A DNA stretch of 57,280 nucleotides from contig JAWOGF010000090.1 of the NCBI GenBank assembly GCA_046497075.1, forward strand, positions 1-57,280. The letters run 5' to 3'. Each line of letters begins with the position of its first letter. Position 1 is the stretch's first letter. Of this stretch, positions 36,961-45,394 are shown piece by piece. Position numbers and translations under genes: made by a program. Origin of the DNA: Saliniplasma sp046497075 (GTDB taxonomy: Archaea > Thermoplasmatota > Thermoplasmata > Halarchaeoplasmatales > Halarchaeoplasmataceae). The notes under the pieces were generated by a model, which worked only from the letters and a program-made list of their open reading frames with translations, did no database searches and was not told where the DNA came from.

Positions 36961-38715
36961 CTACTCCACCTCCACGGCGTTAACAGGGCAGACTTCTTCA
37001 CAGGCCCCACACTTAATACAGAGTTCCTGATCGATGATGTGCTTTTCTTTAGACTCACCGGATATTGCATTCGCTGGGCATTCTTGAGCACACTGGGTAC
37101 ACCCTATACAGTTGTCAGTTATGGTAAATGTGATAAGTTCTTTACAGACCCCAGATGGACAGGTTTCATCTTCCAGATGAGAAGTGTACTCATCTTCGAA
37201 GTATCTTAGTGTAGTCAGGACGGGATTTGGAGCAGTCTGTCCCAACCCACAGAGCGAATGTGCTTTGATTTGATAAGCCATGTCTTTCAGCTTTTCAATA
37301 TCCTCTGACGTACCTTTTCCTTTGCTGAACGATGTCAACATCTCAAGCATGCGTTTGGTCCCGATCCTGCAGAAGGTACACTTTCCACATGATTCTTCTT
37401 GAGTAAAATCTAGGAAGTAATTTGCTACATTGACCATGCAGGTATCTTCGTCCATGACGATCATACCTCCGGAACCCATGATAGCACCGGCTTTTGTCAA
37501 GGTCTCATAATCGACAGGTGTATCGAGGTACTTCTTGGGTAAACATCCGCCGGAAGGTCCACCGAGTTGTACAGCTTTGAATTCCTTATCATTCTCGATC
37601 CCTCCTCCGATGTCGAAGATGACCTCTTTAAGTGTGGTCCCGATAGGCACTTCTACGAGTCCACCCCTCTTTATTTTACCTGCAAGAGCAAAAACCTTCG
37701 TACCTCCGCTTTTCTCGCTTCCGACTTCACTGAACTTCTCAGCTCCATTCCTGATAATCCATGGTATATTAGCCCAGGTTTCAACATTGTTTATGTTAGT
37801 AGGTTTTTCGAAAAGTCCCTGCTGAGCTGGGAATGGAGGTCTAGGTCTAGGCATACCACGTTTTCCTTCTATCGAGTGCATTAGAGCGGTCTCTTCTCCG
37901 CAGACAAAGGCACCGGCCCCTTCTTTGATATGCAAGTCGAAGGAGAAATCGCTTCCAAGTATATTATCTCCCAGGAACCCCTTTTCTTTCGCTTCTTTAA
38001 TACCCATCTCCAATCTTTTGATAGCTAAGGGATACTCCGCTCTACAGTAGATGTAACCTTCGTCAGCTCCTATAGTGTAGGCCCCGATTATCATCCCTTC
38101 TAGAACTGCGTGAGGGTCACCTTCTAGTACAGACCTATCCATGAATGCACCGGGATCTCCTTCATCTGCATTACATATGATATACTTTTTTTGACCTTCA
38201 GCGTCCTTAGCGAACTGCCATTTCAACCCTGTAGGGAATCCTGCTCCACCTCTCCCTCTTAAATTACTTTCTTTTATAACCTCTATTATTTCATCTGGTT
38301 CCATATCCAAGACTTTTTCCAGAGCTTCGTATCCGCCCCTTTCCATATATTCTTCAATATCCTCTGGGTCGATAACACCGCTGTTACGCAGTACTATCTT
38401 GTGCTGTTTTGAGAAATAATCGTATTCTTTTTCAGTAGTTTGGATGAGTTTTTCCTTGTATGGAACACCATCTACTAGATGATCTTCTATAATCGTTTTA
38501 ACGTCCTCTTTAACGAGATTTCCATATGTATATTTTTCATCATCCTCTTCGATTTCGATGATCGGTTCGTTATGGCACATACCGACACATCCAACTTTAT
38601 CTACTTTTACATCGATATTTTTACTTTCCAGCTGTTTTTCAAGTTCTTCGTAAACATCTCTAGCGCCTGCCGCAATCCCGCAGGATGCGTAACCTACCAA
38701 AACACGTTTATTCAT
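36961..38715 (-). CDS. NuoF/HydB-like NADH-binding flavoprotein
   Basis: 584 residues. Thioredoxin-like [2Fe-2S] domain first (Cys12, Cys43, Cys47 region), then the FMN/NADH unit (GRGGAGFPTG at 154-163, GADEGYIYCR-type segments), the [4Fe-4S] site SCGKCTFCRIG, and two C-terminal ferredoxin clusters (CIGCTQCAQECP, CIKCGACEEVCP). This is the architecture of the NADH-oxidising subunit of bifurcating hydrogenases and transhydrogenases rather than plain complex I NuoF, which lacks both ends. Its stop abuts the start of the NuoG-GltD gene, and its start overlaps the NuoE-like stop by 4 bases. Confidence 0.9.
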   Translation of the reverse strand: MNKRVLVGYASCGIAAGARDVYEELEKQLESKNIDVKVDKVGCVGMCHNEPIIEIEEDDEKYTYGNLVKEDVKTIIEDHLVDGVPYKEKLIQTTEKEYDYFSKQHKIVLRNSGVIDPEDIEEYMERGGYEALEKVLDMEPDEIIEVIKESNLRGRGGAGFPTGLKWQFAKDAEGQKKYIICNADEGDPGAFMDRSVLEGDPHAVLEGMIIGAYTIGADEGYIYCRAEYPLAIKRLEMGIKEAKEKGFLGDNILGSDFSFDLHIKEGAGAFVCGEETALMHSIEGKRGMPRPRPPFPAQQGLFEKPTNINNVETWANIPWIIRNGAEKFSEVGSEKSGGTKVFALAGKIKRGGLVEVPIGTTLKEVIFDIGGGIENDKEFKAVQLGGPSGGCLPKKYLDTPVDYETLTKAGAIMGSGGMIVMDEDTCMVNVANYFLDFTQEESCGKCTFCRIGTKRMLEMLTSFSKGKGTSEDIEKLKDMAYQIKAHSLCGLGQTAPNPVLTTLRYFEDEYTSHLEDETCPSGVCKELITFTITDNCIGCTQCAQECPANAISGESKEKHIIDQELCIKCGACEEVCPVNAVEVE

Positions 38716-39191
38716 GCATCTTGCCCCCTATATTCTTCGATCACGGTTTTAACCTTCTCTCTTGTAAGGTTACCATAGACTTCACCATCTACCATTATAA
38801 CGGGTGCGAGACTACAGCAGCCTAAACATGCGACCCTTTCTACGGTGAAAAGACCATCTTCCGTAGTTTCCCCGGTTTCTACATCTAATTCGTTCTCAAC
38901 AGTTTCTGTGATTGATTCCGCACCCTTGACATGACATGCGGTACCATGACATAGTTTTATCATATGTTCACCCAGTGGTTCGAACCTAAATTGGGCATAG
39001 AATGTAGCTACCCCGTATATCTTACTGACGGGCAGATCTAAATGATCGCTTATATCCTTCATCACCTGTCTTGGGAGATATCCAAAATTCTCCTGACTTT
39101 CCTGCAGTAAAGGTATAAGATTACTTGGTTTTGGGTCATACTTTTTGAGTACTTTATCGATCTTCTCTTTTGGCAGTTCGGGTTCTTCCAT
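38712..39191 (-). CDS. NuoE/HydC-like [2Fe-2S] protein
   Basis: 159 residues. Helical N-terminal half and a thioredoxin-like C-terminal half with the four-Cys pattern: LCHGTACHVKGAE and ACLGCCSLAPV. It passes electrons between the NADH-FMN subunit and the other clusters. ATG 39191 has a clear GGAGG (complement of 39201-39205). It is the first gene of the three-gene operon. Confidence 0.9.
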   Translation of the reverse strand: MEEPELPKEKIDKVLKKYDPKPSNLIPLLQESQENFGYLPRQVMKDISDHLDLPVSKIYGVATFYAQFRFEPLGEHMIKLCHGTACHVKGAESITETVENELDVETGETTEDGLFTVERVACLGCCSLAPVIMVDGEVYGNLTREKVKTVIEEYRGQDA

Positions 39192-39223
39192 GATTTTGTT
39201 CCTCCATAAGATATAACAAGTTA

Positions 39224-39249
39224 CGAGGCCGATAATATCGGTATCCTCG
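39224..39249 (-). promoter_or_regulatory. Palindromic element upstream of the NuoE-like gene
   Basis: CCGATA-A-TATCGG at 39229-39241, nested in CGAGG (39224-39228) and CCTCG (39245-39249). It lies 33 bases before the NuoE-like start, on the gdhA-facing side. It could be a repressor site or a leader hairpin. No TATA box is certain here; TTTTAATACATT near 39277-39288 is a possibility. Confidence 0.4.
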
Positions 39250-39384
39250 ATTAGGCATTCTTAGTGGGGCGATTGATTAATGTATTAAAAATTTTGCTAA
39301 TGATATCCAACATTTTTAGTGATATATGTGTTATTGTACATTTTGGACTATTTTTATACTCGCGCAACCCATAACACATAATCG

Positions 39385-39445
39385 AAATACTTAAATTTAG
39401 ATACCCTAATTGGTCTTCCACATAGTAGAATCGTGGAGAAAGGAG
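39385..39445 (+). promoter_or_regulatory. Promoter and Shine-Dalgarno of glutamate dehydrogenase
   Basis: TATA-like AATACTTAAATTTAG at about 39385-39399 and GGAGAAAGGAG at about 39433-39444, ending 10 bases before ATG 39455. Between 39250 and 39385 I see nothing but AT-rich sequence. Confidence 0.45.
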
Positions 39446-39454
39446 AAAAATAAT

Positions 39455-40789
39455 ATGTCTTTAGATAAAGTTTATGAGCAGGTCGTTGATAGAAACCCAG
39501 GCGAGAAAGAGTTTCACCAAGCGGTGGAAGAGGTTTTAGAAACAATCGAACCAGTGATGGAGAAGCATCCGGAATTCGTTGATGCTAAGATCGTTGAAAG
39601 ATTGGTCGAGCCGGAAAGACAGATCATCTTTAGAGTACCGTGGGTAGATGATCAAGGAGAAGTCCATGTCAATCGTGGTTTCCGAGTTCAATTCAACAGT
39701 GCTATCGGGCCGTATAAAGGTGGACTCAGATTCCATCCTTCAGTCTATATCGGTATAATCAAGTTCTTAGGTTTTGAACAGATATTCAAGAATGCACTCA
39801 CTGGACTTGCCATGGGTGGAGGTAAAGGAGGATCTGATTTCGATCCCAAGGGTAAATCCGATGATGAAGTGATGAGATTCTGTCAGAGTTTTATGAGCGA
39901 GTTATACAGACATATCGGTCCTGATACTGACGTCCCAGCCGGTGATATCGGTGTGGGCGGTCGAGAGATCGGATATATGTACGGCAAATACAAGAAGTTG
40001 AACAATGTCTTTGAAGGAGTATTCACTGGAAAATCTCCAGAGTGGGGTGGATCCTTAGTCAGGCCTGAAGCTACTGGTTTTGGGCTGGTGTATCTAACTC
40101 AAGAGATGTTGAAGGATGCCAACGAGAGTTTCAAAGGCAAAGAAGTCTTGATATCCGGTTCCGGAAATGTGGCACAGAACGCCTTGAAGAAATGCAACGA
40201 ATTGGGAGCTAAAGTGGTAACGCTTTCAGATTCATCTGGAACGGTTTATGATCCCGAGGGGATTTCAGGGGATAAAGTAGATTACGTTGTCGAACTCAAG
40301 AATGTTAAAAGAGGCCGGATAAAAGAATACGCTGAAGAGTATGATCTAGAGTATGTCGACGGCGGTAAACCATGGGACTTCGATGCTGATATAGCTTTAC
40401 CATCGGCAACGCAGAATGAGATCCAAGAGAAGGATGCCCACAAACTGGTGGATAATGACGTTATCGCAGTCGGGGAAGGTGCCAATATGCCTTCTACTCC
40501 TGATGCTATCAAGATCTTCCAACAGAATGATGTCTTGTTCGCACCCGCTAAAGCCGCCAACGCCGGCGGAGTCTCAGTAAGTGGATTAGAGATGGCTCAG
40601 AACTCCCAGAGAGAAAGCTGGTCTTTCGAAGAAGTGGATAACAAGCTAAAAGGTATCATGAAGAACATCTACCGAACGTGCTACGATACTTCCAAGAAAT
40701 ACGGTGACGAAGGTAATCTAGCGTTGGGGGCCAACGTAGCTGGGTTCCTCAAAGTGGCCAAAGCCATGCTGGACCAGGGCGTTATATAG
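39455..40789 (+). CDS. gdhA: Glutamate dehydrogenase, hexameric NADP-type
   Basis: 444 residues. Interconverts glutamate and 2-oxoglutarate plus ammonia. Family motifs: GPYKGGLRFHPSV with substrate Lys, GLAMGGGKGGSDFDPKG with the catalytic Lys, DVPAGDIGVGGREIGYM, and the Rossmann GSGNVAQNA. The SDSSGTVYDPEG stretch matches the bacterial NADP-dependent type. ATG 39455 follows a Shine-Dalgarno sequence; the in-frame ATG 39410 has none. It is divergent from the NAD(P)H/ferredoxin complex. Amino-acid catabolism fed by the secreted proteases is a plausible role, as is ammonia assimilation. Confidence 0.95.
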   Translation: MSLDKVYEQVVDRNPGEKEFHQAVEEVLETIEPVMEKHPEFVDAKIVERLVEPERQIIFRVPWVDDQGEVHVNRGFRVQFNSAIGPYKGGLRFHPSVYIGIIKFLGFEQIFKNALTGLAMGGGKGGSDFDPKGKSDDEVMRFCQSFMSELYRHIGPDTDVPAGDIGVGGREIGYMYGKYKKLNNVFEGVFTGKSPEWGGSLVRPEATGFGLVYLTQEMLKDANESFKGKEVLISGSGNVAQNALKKCNELGAKVVTLSDSSGTVYDPEGISGDKVDYVVELKNVKRGRIKEYAEEYDLEYVDGGKPWDFDADIALPSATQNEIQEKDAHKLVDNDVIAVGEGANMPSTPDAIKIFQQNDVLFAPAKAANAGGVSVSGLEMAQNSQRESWSFEEVDNKLKGIMKNIYRTCYDTSKKYGDEGNLALGANVAGFLKVAKAMLDQGVI

Positions 40790-40816
40790 ATAAAACTAGA
40801 GTTCTATAACACTTTT

Positions 40817-40845
40817 TCAAACCCTTTCTTTTTTTGTTTTATTTT
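40817..40845 (+). terminator. T-rich terminator after gdhA
   Basis: TTCAAACCCTTTCTTTTTTTGTTTTATTTT. It carries the same AAACCCTTTCTTTTT core as the subtilase terminators. Confidence 0.55.
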
Positions 40846-40907
40846 CGAATCCCCTATGCATATATTCTCAACCAATACATTTTAATCATAGTTTTCGATA
40901 CCCATAT

Positions 40908-41378
40908 ATGCCTGATATCGAGGAATTACATGAAATGGTGGATGACCTTTATTCTTTAGAAAACTTCAAAGAACTCATCATCGAACGGCAGGAGGAATAC
41001 GACGACCTTTTTGACATGGAGACCGTGGGGATGATGTTAGTATCAGAAAAGGGTAGGTACGATTCCATGATCAAAGATATATGTGAGTTGAAAGAGGGCG
41101 AAGAAGCGACCATAAGTGCCGAGGTTGTTGATCTTGGAAAACTGAGAACATTTGATAGGAACGGGAGCAGTGGAAAGGTGAGGAATGTGAGATTGGATGA
41201 TGGCACAGCTTCGGTAAAACTGGTATTGTGGGATGAGGAGACTGAAAGAGTAGGAGAAGAGATAGTTCATGGTTCATCTATCAAGGTCATCAACGGATAC
41301 GTACAGGATAAGGGATATGGTCTTCAGATACAGCCCGGGAAATGGGGCGAAGTGAGAGTAGATGGGCCGGAGAGGTAA
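40908..41378 (+). CDS. OB-fold nucleic-acid-binding protein (RPA/SOSS-B-like)
   Basis: 156 residues. A helical N-terminal part (1-60) is followed by an OB fold: EEATISAEVVDLGKLRTFDRNGSSGKVRNVRLDDGTASVKLVLWDEE, then SIKVINGYVQDKGYGLQIQ. This is the pattern of single-stranded DNA-binding RPA-like and SOSS-B-like archaeal proteins. Probably leaderless: no Shine-Dalgarno sequence, and a weak TATA (CATTTTAATC) about 25-30 bases upstream. Confidence 0.75.
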   Translation: MPDIEELHEMVDDLYSLENFKELIIERQEEYDDLFDMETVGMMLVSEKGRYDSMIKDICELKEGEEATISAEVVDLGKLRTFDRNGSSGKVRNVRLDDGTASVKLVLWDEETERVGEEIVHGSSIKVINGYVQDKGYGLQIQPGKWGEVRVDGPER

Positions 41379-41447
41379 ATATTATAATATTATATCATCC
41401 CATTATAGGGTAAAAAATTAATACATACTTCTAGATTACATCATATC

Positions 41448-41663
41448 ATGACCGAGGAAGAAGAGTTAGGTTACATCGAGATGTTGGTGGAGTGTCCTTT
41501 CTGCGCGGCTTATGTCCCGGATGATTTCGAATGTTTGAAATGTGGCTATGAGATATTCGAGTCCCAGGATGAAGAATCTGTAAAATATGTCTGTTCCTCT
41601 TGTGGTATCGGGGTAGAATTTGATTTTGAAGAATGTCCAAATTGTGGAGTTCATTTCGAGTAG
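41448..41663 (+). CDS. Small double zinc-ribbon protein
   Basis: 71 residues with two CxxC pairs forming ribbons: CPFC ... CLKC (residues about 15-32) and CSSC ... CPNC (about 49-66). Very acidic elsewhere. Function unknown; such proteins often bind nucleic acid or act as adaptors. Probably leaderless, with AAAAAATTAATAC at 41413-41425. Confidence 0.75.
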   Translation: MTEEEELGYIEMLVECPFCAAYVPDDFECLKCGYEIFESQDEESVKYVCSSCGIGVEFDFEECPNCGVHFE

Positions 41664-41733
41664 AATTAGATATTGTTCGAATCTTGTACCAAATCTCATA
41701 TAAAGTTGAAAGTTAAATTAAGGTATACAATCT

Positions 41734-41795
41734 CCGCTCCCCCCTTTCCTCCTCTTTTTTCTTTTTTTCTTTTTTTCTTTTTTTCTTTTTTTTCC
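41734..41795 (+). repeat. Polypyrimidine tract with CTTTTTTT tandem repeats
   Basis: About 60 bases of pure pyrimidine apart from one G near the start. The core is C plus seven T three times and C plus eight T once (41761-41795), preceded by shorter C/T runs. It probably ends transcription of the zinc-ribbon gene. It lies 37 bases before the GINS start. Confidence 0.8.
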
Positions 41796-41831
41796 GAAAA
41801 CCATATTACTTGTAACTCGAGTGTTGTACTG

Positions 41832-42614
41832 ATGCCAGAAGACGAGTTCAAAATATCCGATCTCAGAGAAGTTCTTTTACGGGAGAGAAATTCTAAACAG
41901 CTTACGGAAATACCTGAAGGGTTCTATCGCAGGTTACGGGAATATTTAAATGAATTAGAAGATGAGATTGAGGAGGTCGGCTTTCCTTCAGATTCCCGAA
42001 GTAAAGCCCTTCACCGAGAATACAGTAGAGCCAAGAATTATGCTGAAGATCTTTTTTCCAGAAGATCTCAGAAGGTCGCACTTGCATCGGTACATCATGT
42101 AGCGGGGTCCAAGAAAGTTAACACCAGTAGTATGACAACCAGGGAAGAAAAGCTGTTTTATGATATTGTCGCTCTTTTAGAGGAGATGGAGGAGGAACTT
42201 TTTTTTGGTGGATATAAAAGGGATGTTAAACCTGAAAAGGAGAAAGTAAGCGACGAAGAAGTTGAGAAACCTGGTAAAACTCCGGAAAAGACCCGAGAGA
42301 AAGAAACTTCTGTAGATGAGGTTACTGATGAAGGGGAGATGGAGGATAAAGAAAAAAGGAAAGAGAATAAAGAAAAGGGGAAAGCTGACGTATCAAAACC
42401 GATAAATGAAAGTCCCATCCAAGAAGATGATTCTATAAAGGATATAGACGAAATCCCATCTGAGATCTTGATCCATGTCATTGAGAAAGTACCTCCCTTT
42501 GTGGATATGGATGCAACTTATGACTTGAAGAAAGAAGATGTCGTTACGCTCAGAGAAGATATCGCGAATGTTTTGATAAAGAGGGGAAAAGCTAGAAAGA
42601 TCGAATTGGACTAA
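41832..42614 (+). CDS. GINS complex subunit (Gins51/Gins15 type)
   Basis: 260 residues. The A domain is at the start (LREVLLRERNSKQLTEIPEGFYRRLREYL) and the B domain at the end (IHVIEKVPPFVDMD ... YDLKKEDVVTLREDIANVLIKRGKARKIE), joined by a long charged linker rich in Lys and Glu (about 115-205). The A-then-B order is that of archaeal Gins51. GINS bridges the MCM helicase and the RecJ/Cdc45-like nuclease at forks. ATG 41832 is chosen; the upstream frame is only translated poly-T. The stop overlaps the convergent L11 gene by 4 bases. Confidence 0.85.
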   Translation: MPEDEFKISDLREVLLRERNSKQLTEIPEGFYRRLREYLNELEDEIEEVGFPSDSRSKALHREYSRAKNYAEDLFSRRSQKVALASVHHVAGSKKVNTSSMTTREEKLFYDIVALLEEMEEELFFGGYKRDVKPEKEKVSDEEVEKPGKTPEKTREKETSVDEVTDEGEMEDKEKRKENKEKGKADVSKPINESPIQEDDSIKDIDEIPSEILIHVIEKVPPFVDMDATYDLKKEDVVTLREDIANVLIKRGKARKIELD

Positions 42615-43087
42615 AAGTGTCGATCGTATTCTCCCTGATCCACCAATTTTTGAAACTCTCTAGGGTCCTTTCCGTCTACCGTTATACCCATAGAAACGCA
42701 GGTTCCAGCTATCTCTTTAGTCCTTTCTTTTATAGTTTTACCCAATAGATCGTCTTCTTTCATCCCCGCGACTTCCATAGCTTCTTGTATCGACATATCA
42801 GCGACTATGTTAGAATGAGGCATACCGCTTCCTTTTTCCACTCCCAATTTCTCTTTTATTAGGGCGGAAGTAGGTGGTGTACCCACGGAGATATCGTACT
42901 CCCCAGATTCGGTATCCACTTCTAATTTTATAGGGACTTTCATCCCTTCGAATTTCTTGGTTTTCTCGTTGACTGCTTCTATTATTTCCATTATGTTTAC
43001 TCCTAGAGGCCCTAATTCGGGTCCAAGAGGAGGTCCTGCGGAAACTTCGCCCGCGTCTACAAGTGCTTCTATAGTTTCTGTTGGCAT
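42611..43087 (-). CDS. rpl11: Ribosomal protein L11
   Basis: 158 residues. EVSAGPPLGPELGPLGVNIMEIIEAVN is the conserved N-terminal Pro-rich segment, and AGTCVSMGITVDGKDPREF the C-terminal RNA-binding part. It binds the GTPase-associated region of 23S rRNA. Last gene of the FtsZ-SecE-Spt5-L11 operon, 25 bases after Spt5, with AGGAG upstream. Confidence 0.95.
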   Translation of the reverse strand: MPTETIEALVDAGEVSAGPPLGPELGPLGVNIMEIIEAVNEKTKKFEGMKVPIKLEVDTESGEYDISVGTPPTSALIKEKLGVEKGSGMPHSNIVADMSIQEAMEVAGMKEDDLLGKTIKERTKEIAGTCVSMGITVDGKDPREFQKLVDQGEYDRHF

Positions 43088-43112
43088 AATTATGTCACTC
43101 CTATGATATTGA

Positions 43113-44024
43113 TTATTTATCTTTTTCTAATACTCTAACATGATCTCCACGAACTGTTACCGGGATCGGTACAGTCGCTTCGAATAATTCGACAGTGATC
43201 TCATCACTGTCCTCATTTATCTGTGTTACTCTTGCCTTCTCGCCTTTGAACGGTCCTGCTGAGAGTTCAACTATATCCCCCTCGGCTATACCTTCTACAG
43301 CAAGTTTAGGTGTTAGGAAGTGTTCTATCTCTTCAAGACTAGTTTCTCCTTCAACAACATCTTTAGCTTTTCTCATGGAGCTGATAGCTTCTTCGACCCT
43401 GTGTGGGTTCATGACTTCCATAAATATGTACCCCCTGACAGGTTTAGGTGATAGCATCGAGAATATCCCGAGGTCGTTACCTTCACCGCTTTTAGAAAGA
43501 GCAAACAGATAATCCGCAACATTTTTTTCCTGCCCTATCTGGGTTTTAACGGCTACCACTGTAGGTCTAGCAGTGGCGATAAGGGTTAATGAATCCGATA
43601 CCAATGTGTCTTTCTTAGAAGTTGCATCGATAACAACTTCTAATTTTTCTCCGTATCTTGCTCCCTCTGGTGCCTGGACGACGACCGGTATTCTATCCTC
43701 TTCACCGTTGTCCAATTGGATCTCCTTTTTTAACGTCTTCTCGGCAGAAGAAAAGTCCTTTTCGCCGAGTATTTTAACGTTCCAGGGGATTCGGTTTTCT
43801 TTTTCTGTGCTGTATATCAGATTGACAGTCAATTCTACTTTGTGATCCTCCCCTGTATCGTTTATGATCGAAACGTCGAAATCTGTTTCATGCCCTGTAG
43901 TGATAGATTTAGCGCTTTTTTCACAAACTAGCTGTAACCCGAGGCGTTTTTGTTCTTCTTCTACCTCTTTCTCCTCGGGTACCTCCTTGACCTCCTCCTC
44001 TTCAAAATCTTCTAAAAGTCCCAT
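43113..44024 (-). CDS. spt5: Transcription elongation factor Spt5 (NusG) with extra N-terminal Ig-like domain
   Basis: 303 residues, about twice the usual archaeal length. The C-terminal half is ordinary: NGN domain (about 155-235, with PVRGYIFMEV and PHRVEEAI) and KOW domain (about 245-300, with EGDIVELSAGPFKGEKARV). In front come an acidic tail (1-27) and a beta-rich domain (about 28-152) with the pattern of a CARDB/NEW3-type Ig sandwich, a type more often seen in extracellular proteins. There is no signal peptide, as expected for a cytoplasmic factor. Operon position between SecE and L11 is standard. Confidence 0.9.
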   Translation of the reverse strand: MGLLEDFEEEEVKEVPEEKEVEEEQKRLGLQLVCEKSAKSITTGHETDFDVSIINDTGEDHKVELTVNLIYSTEKENRIPWNVKILGEKDFSSAEKTLKKEIQLDNGEEDRIPVVVQAPEGARYGEKLEVVIDATSKKDTLVSDSLTLIATARPTVVAVKTQIGQEKNVADYLFALSKSGEGNDLGIFSMLSPKPVRGYIFMEVMNPHRVEEAISSMRKAKDVVEGETSLEEIEHFLTPKLAVEGIAEGDIVELSAGPFKGEKARVTQINEDSDEITVELFEATVPIPVTVRGDHVRVLEKDK

Positions 44025-44033
44025 AAAAAAACC

Positions 44034-44267
44034 TCACATCAATAAAGGTAGATAATCCGGAACATTCTCGAACAGCAGGTATATTAAGAAACCCAGTCCT
44101 CCGATCAGTAAGATACCTCCTATACAGATAAGGATGGTTTTTTTGTACTCCTCGGGAGTGGGCTTCCTAGCCATTTTTAACAAACGGCCGTATTTACCTT
44201 TACCTATCTTGTTAGCGCTATCTTCGATTTTTTTCTGTAATTTCCAAGACTCTTCCAGTATGTCCAT
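44034..44267 (-). CDS. secE: Preprotein translocase subunit SecE (Sec61 gamma)
   Basis: 77 residues. The amphipathic helix with KMARKPTPEEYKKTI and the single membrane helix at about 44-66 are the SecE signature. It clamps the SecY channel. Located 11 bases after ftsZ and 9 before spt5. Confidence 0.92.
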   Translation of the reverse strand: MDILEESWKLQKKIEDSANKIGKGKYGRLLKMARKPTPEEYKKTILICIGGILLIGGLGFLIYLLFENVPDYLPLLM

Positions 44268-44278
44268 CTGTAATTACC

Positions 44279-45394
44279 TCATGCAACACTTTGAATCTCT
44301 TTTTGTGTATCTATCTCTTTACCAAATATCTGTTTGGATTTAACCCCAGTTATCACTACCATAACTCGTAGAGTTTTCTCAAGAGTGGGTTCAACTGAAG
44401 CTCCCCATATGATCCTAGCACCAGATCCGATCCTATCTTCGACCATCTGTGCAACTCTTTCGGCCTCGGAAACGGTCATATCATTTCCACCGACCACATT
44501 GACTAGAGCTGCTGTTGCATCGCTTATATCTACTTCTAACAGTGGGGAGTTGATCGCTTCTTCGATAGCTTTTTCAGCTCTGTTCTCTGAGTCATCTTCG
44601 CCCATGCCTATCATGGCTACTCCCGCTCCTTCCATGATGGTTTTTAAGTCGTTGAAGTCAAGATTGACAAGACCAGGTTTGGTAACTATCTCAGTTATCC
44701 CTTTTATGGAACGGGTCAGGACCTCATCTGCCACCTTAAAAGCTTTATTAAGTGATAATCTTGGAACGAGTTCTAGGAGTTTATCGTTGGGCACTGTGAT
44801 CACGGTATCTGCGATGCTCTTCAATCTACCTAGCCCCCACTCAGCGTTCTCCATACGTGATGCCCCTTCAGCTTTGAACGGGGTTGTACAGACAGCAACG
44901 GTCAATGCGCCACTTTCCTTCGCGATTTTTGCTATCACGGGTGCGGCTCCAGTTCCAGTACCACCACCGAGACCACAAGTAACGAAAACAAGATCGGTCC
45001 CGTCTATCAATTCGTTTAATTCCTCTTGTGCTTCTTCAGTGGCCTCTCTGCCTACTTGGGGTAGTGCACCTGCACCTAATCCTCTTGTTTTTCTTCTACC
45101 GAGCAGTATCTTTCGCTGAGCATGAACTGTTAGCAGATGTTGAGCATCTGTGTTACAGGCTATCAGTTTTGCACCTTGTATCCCTTCTTCAGCCATCCTA
45201 TCTATCGTATTACAACCTGCCCCACCTGCACCTATAATCTTGATCTCAGTCTTCAAACCTGAAAGTACTTCTTTTAGTTCTTCATCATCTGCAGTCATAT
45301 TGCGCGGTTCACGCTCTTCTTCTGCCCCTTTCTTTCTAGAACTTTCTCGGGAAAGAGCTTCTTCAACAATTGATTCCATCAATATACTCTCCAT
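44279..45394 (-). CDS. ftsZ: Cell division GTPase FtsZ
   Basis: 371 residues. GAGGAGCNTIDRM, NTDAQHL, the tubulin signature GGGTGTG at 143-149 and a T7-like NLDFNDLKTIM loop are present, so the GTPase site is intact. It has an N-terminal charged extension of about 45 residues and a short C-terminus. A second in-frame ATG at 45379 is possible. A TATA-like TTTTATATAAG at about 45430-45440 on this strand would give a short leader. Confidence 0.95.
   Translation of the reverse strand: MESILMESIVEEALSRESSRKKGAEEEREPRNMTADDEELKEVLSGLKTEIKIIGAGGAGCNTIDRMAEEGIQGAKLIACNTDAQHLLTVHAQRKILLGRRKTRGLGAGALPQVGREATEEAQEELNELIDGTDLVFVTCGLGGGTGTGAAPVIAKIAKESGALTVAVCTTPFKAEGASRMENAEWGLGRLKSIADTVITVPNDKLLELVPRLSLNKAFKVADEVLTRSIKGITEIVTKPGLVNLDFNDLKTIMEGAGVAMIGMGEDDSENRAEKAIEEAINSPLLEVDISDATAALVNVVGGNDMTVSEAERVAQMVEDRIGSGARIIWGASVEPTLEKTLRVMVVITGVKSKQIFGKEIDTQKEIQSVA

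Noticed and set aside
41754..41793. Tandem repeat considered as CRISPR or a VNTR array
   Set aside because: 8-bp homopolymer-like units without spacers; no CRISPR array or cas gene seen anywhere in the window.
41673..41831. Phe-rich N-terminal extension of the GINS protein
   Set aside because: It is only the translation of the CTTTTTTT tract; GINS has no membrane segment.
44334..45119. 261-codon plus-strand frame
   Set aside because: Antisense shadow of ftsZ, whose motifs are complete.
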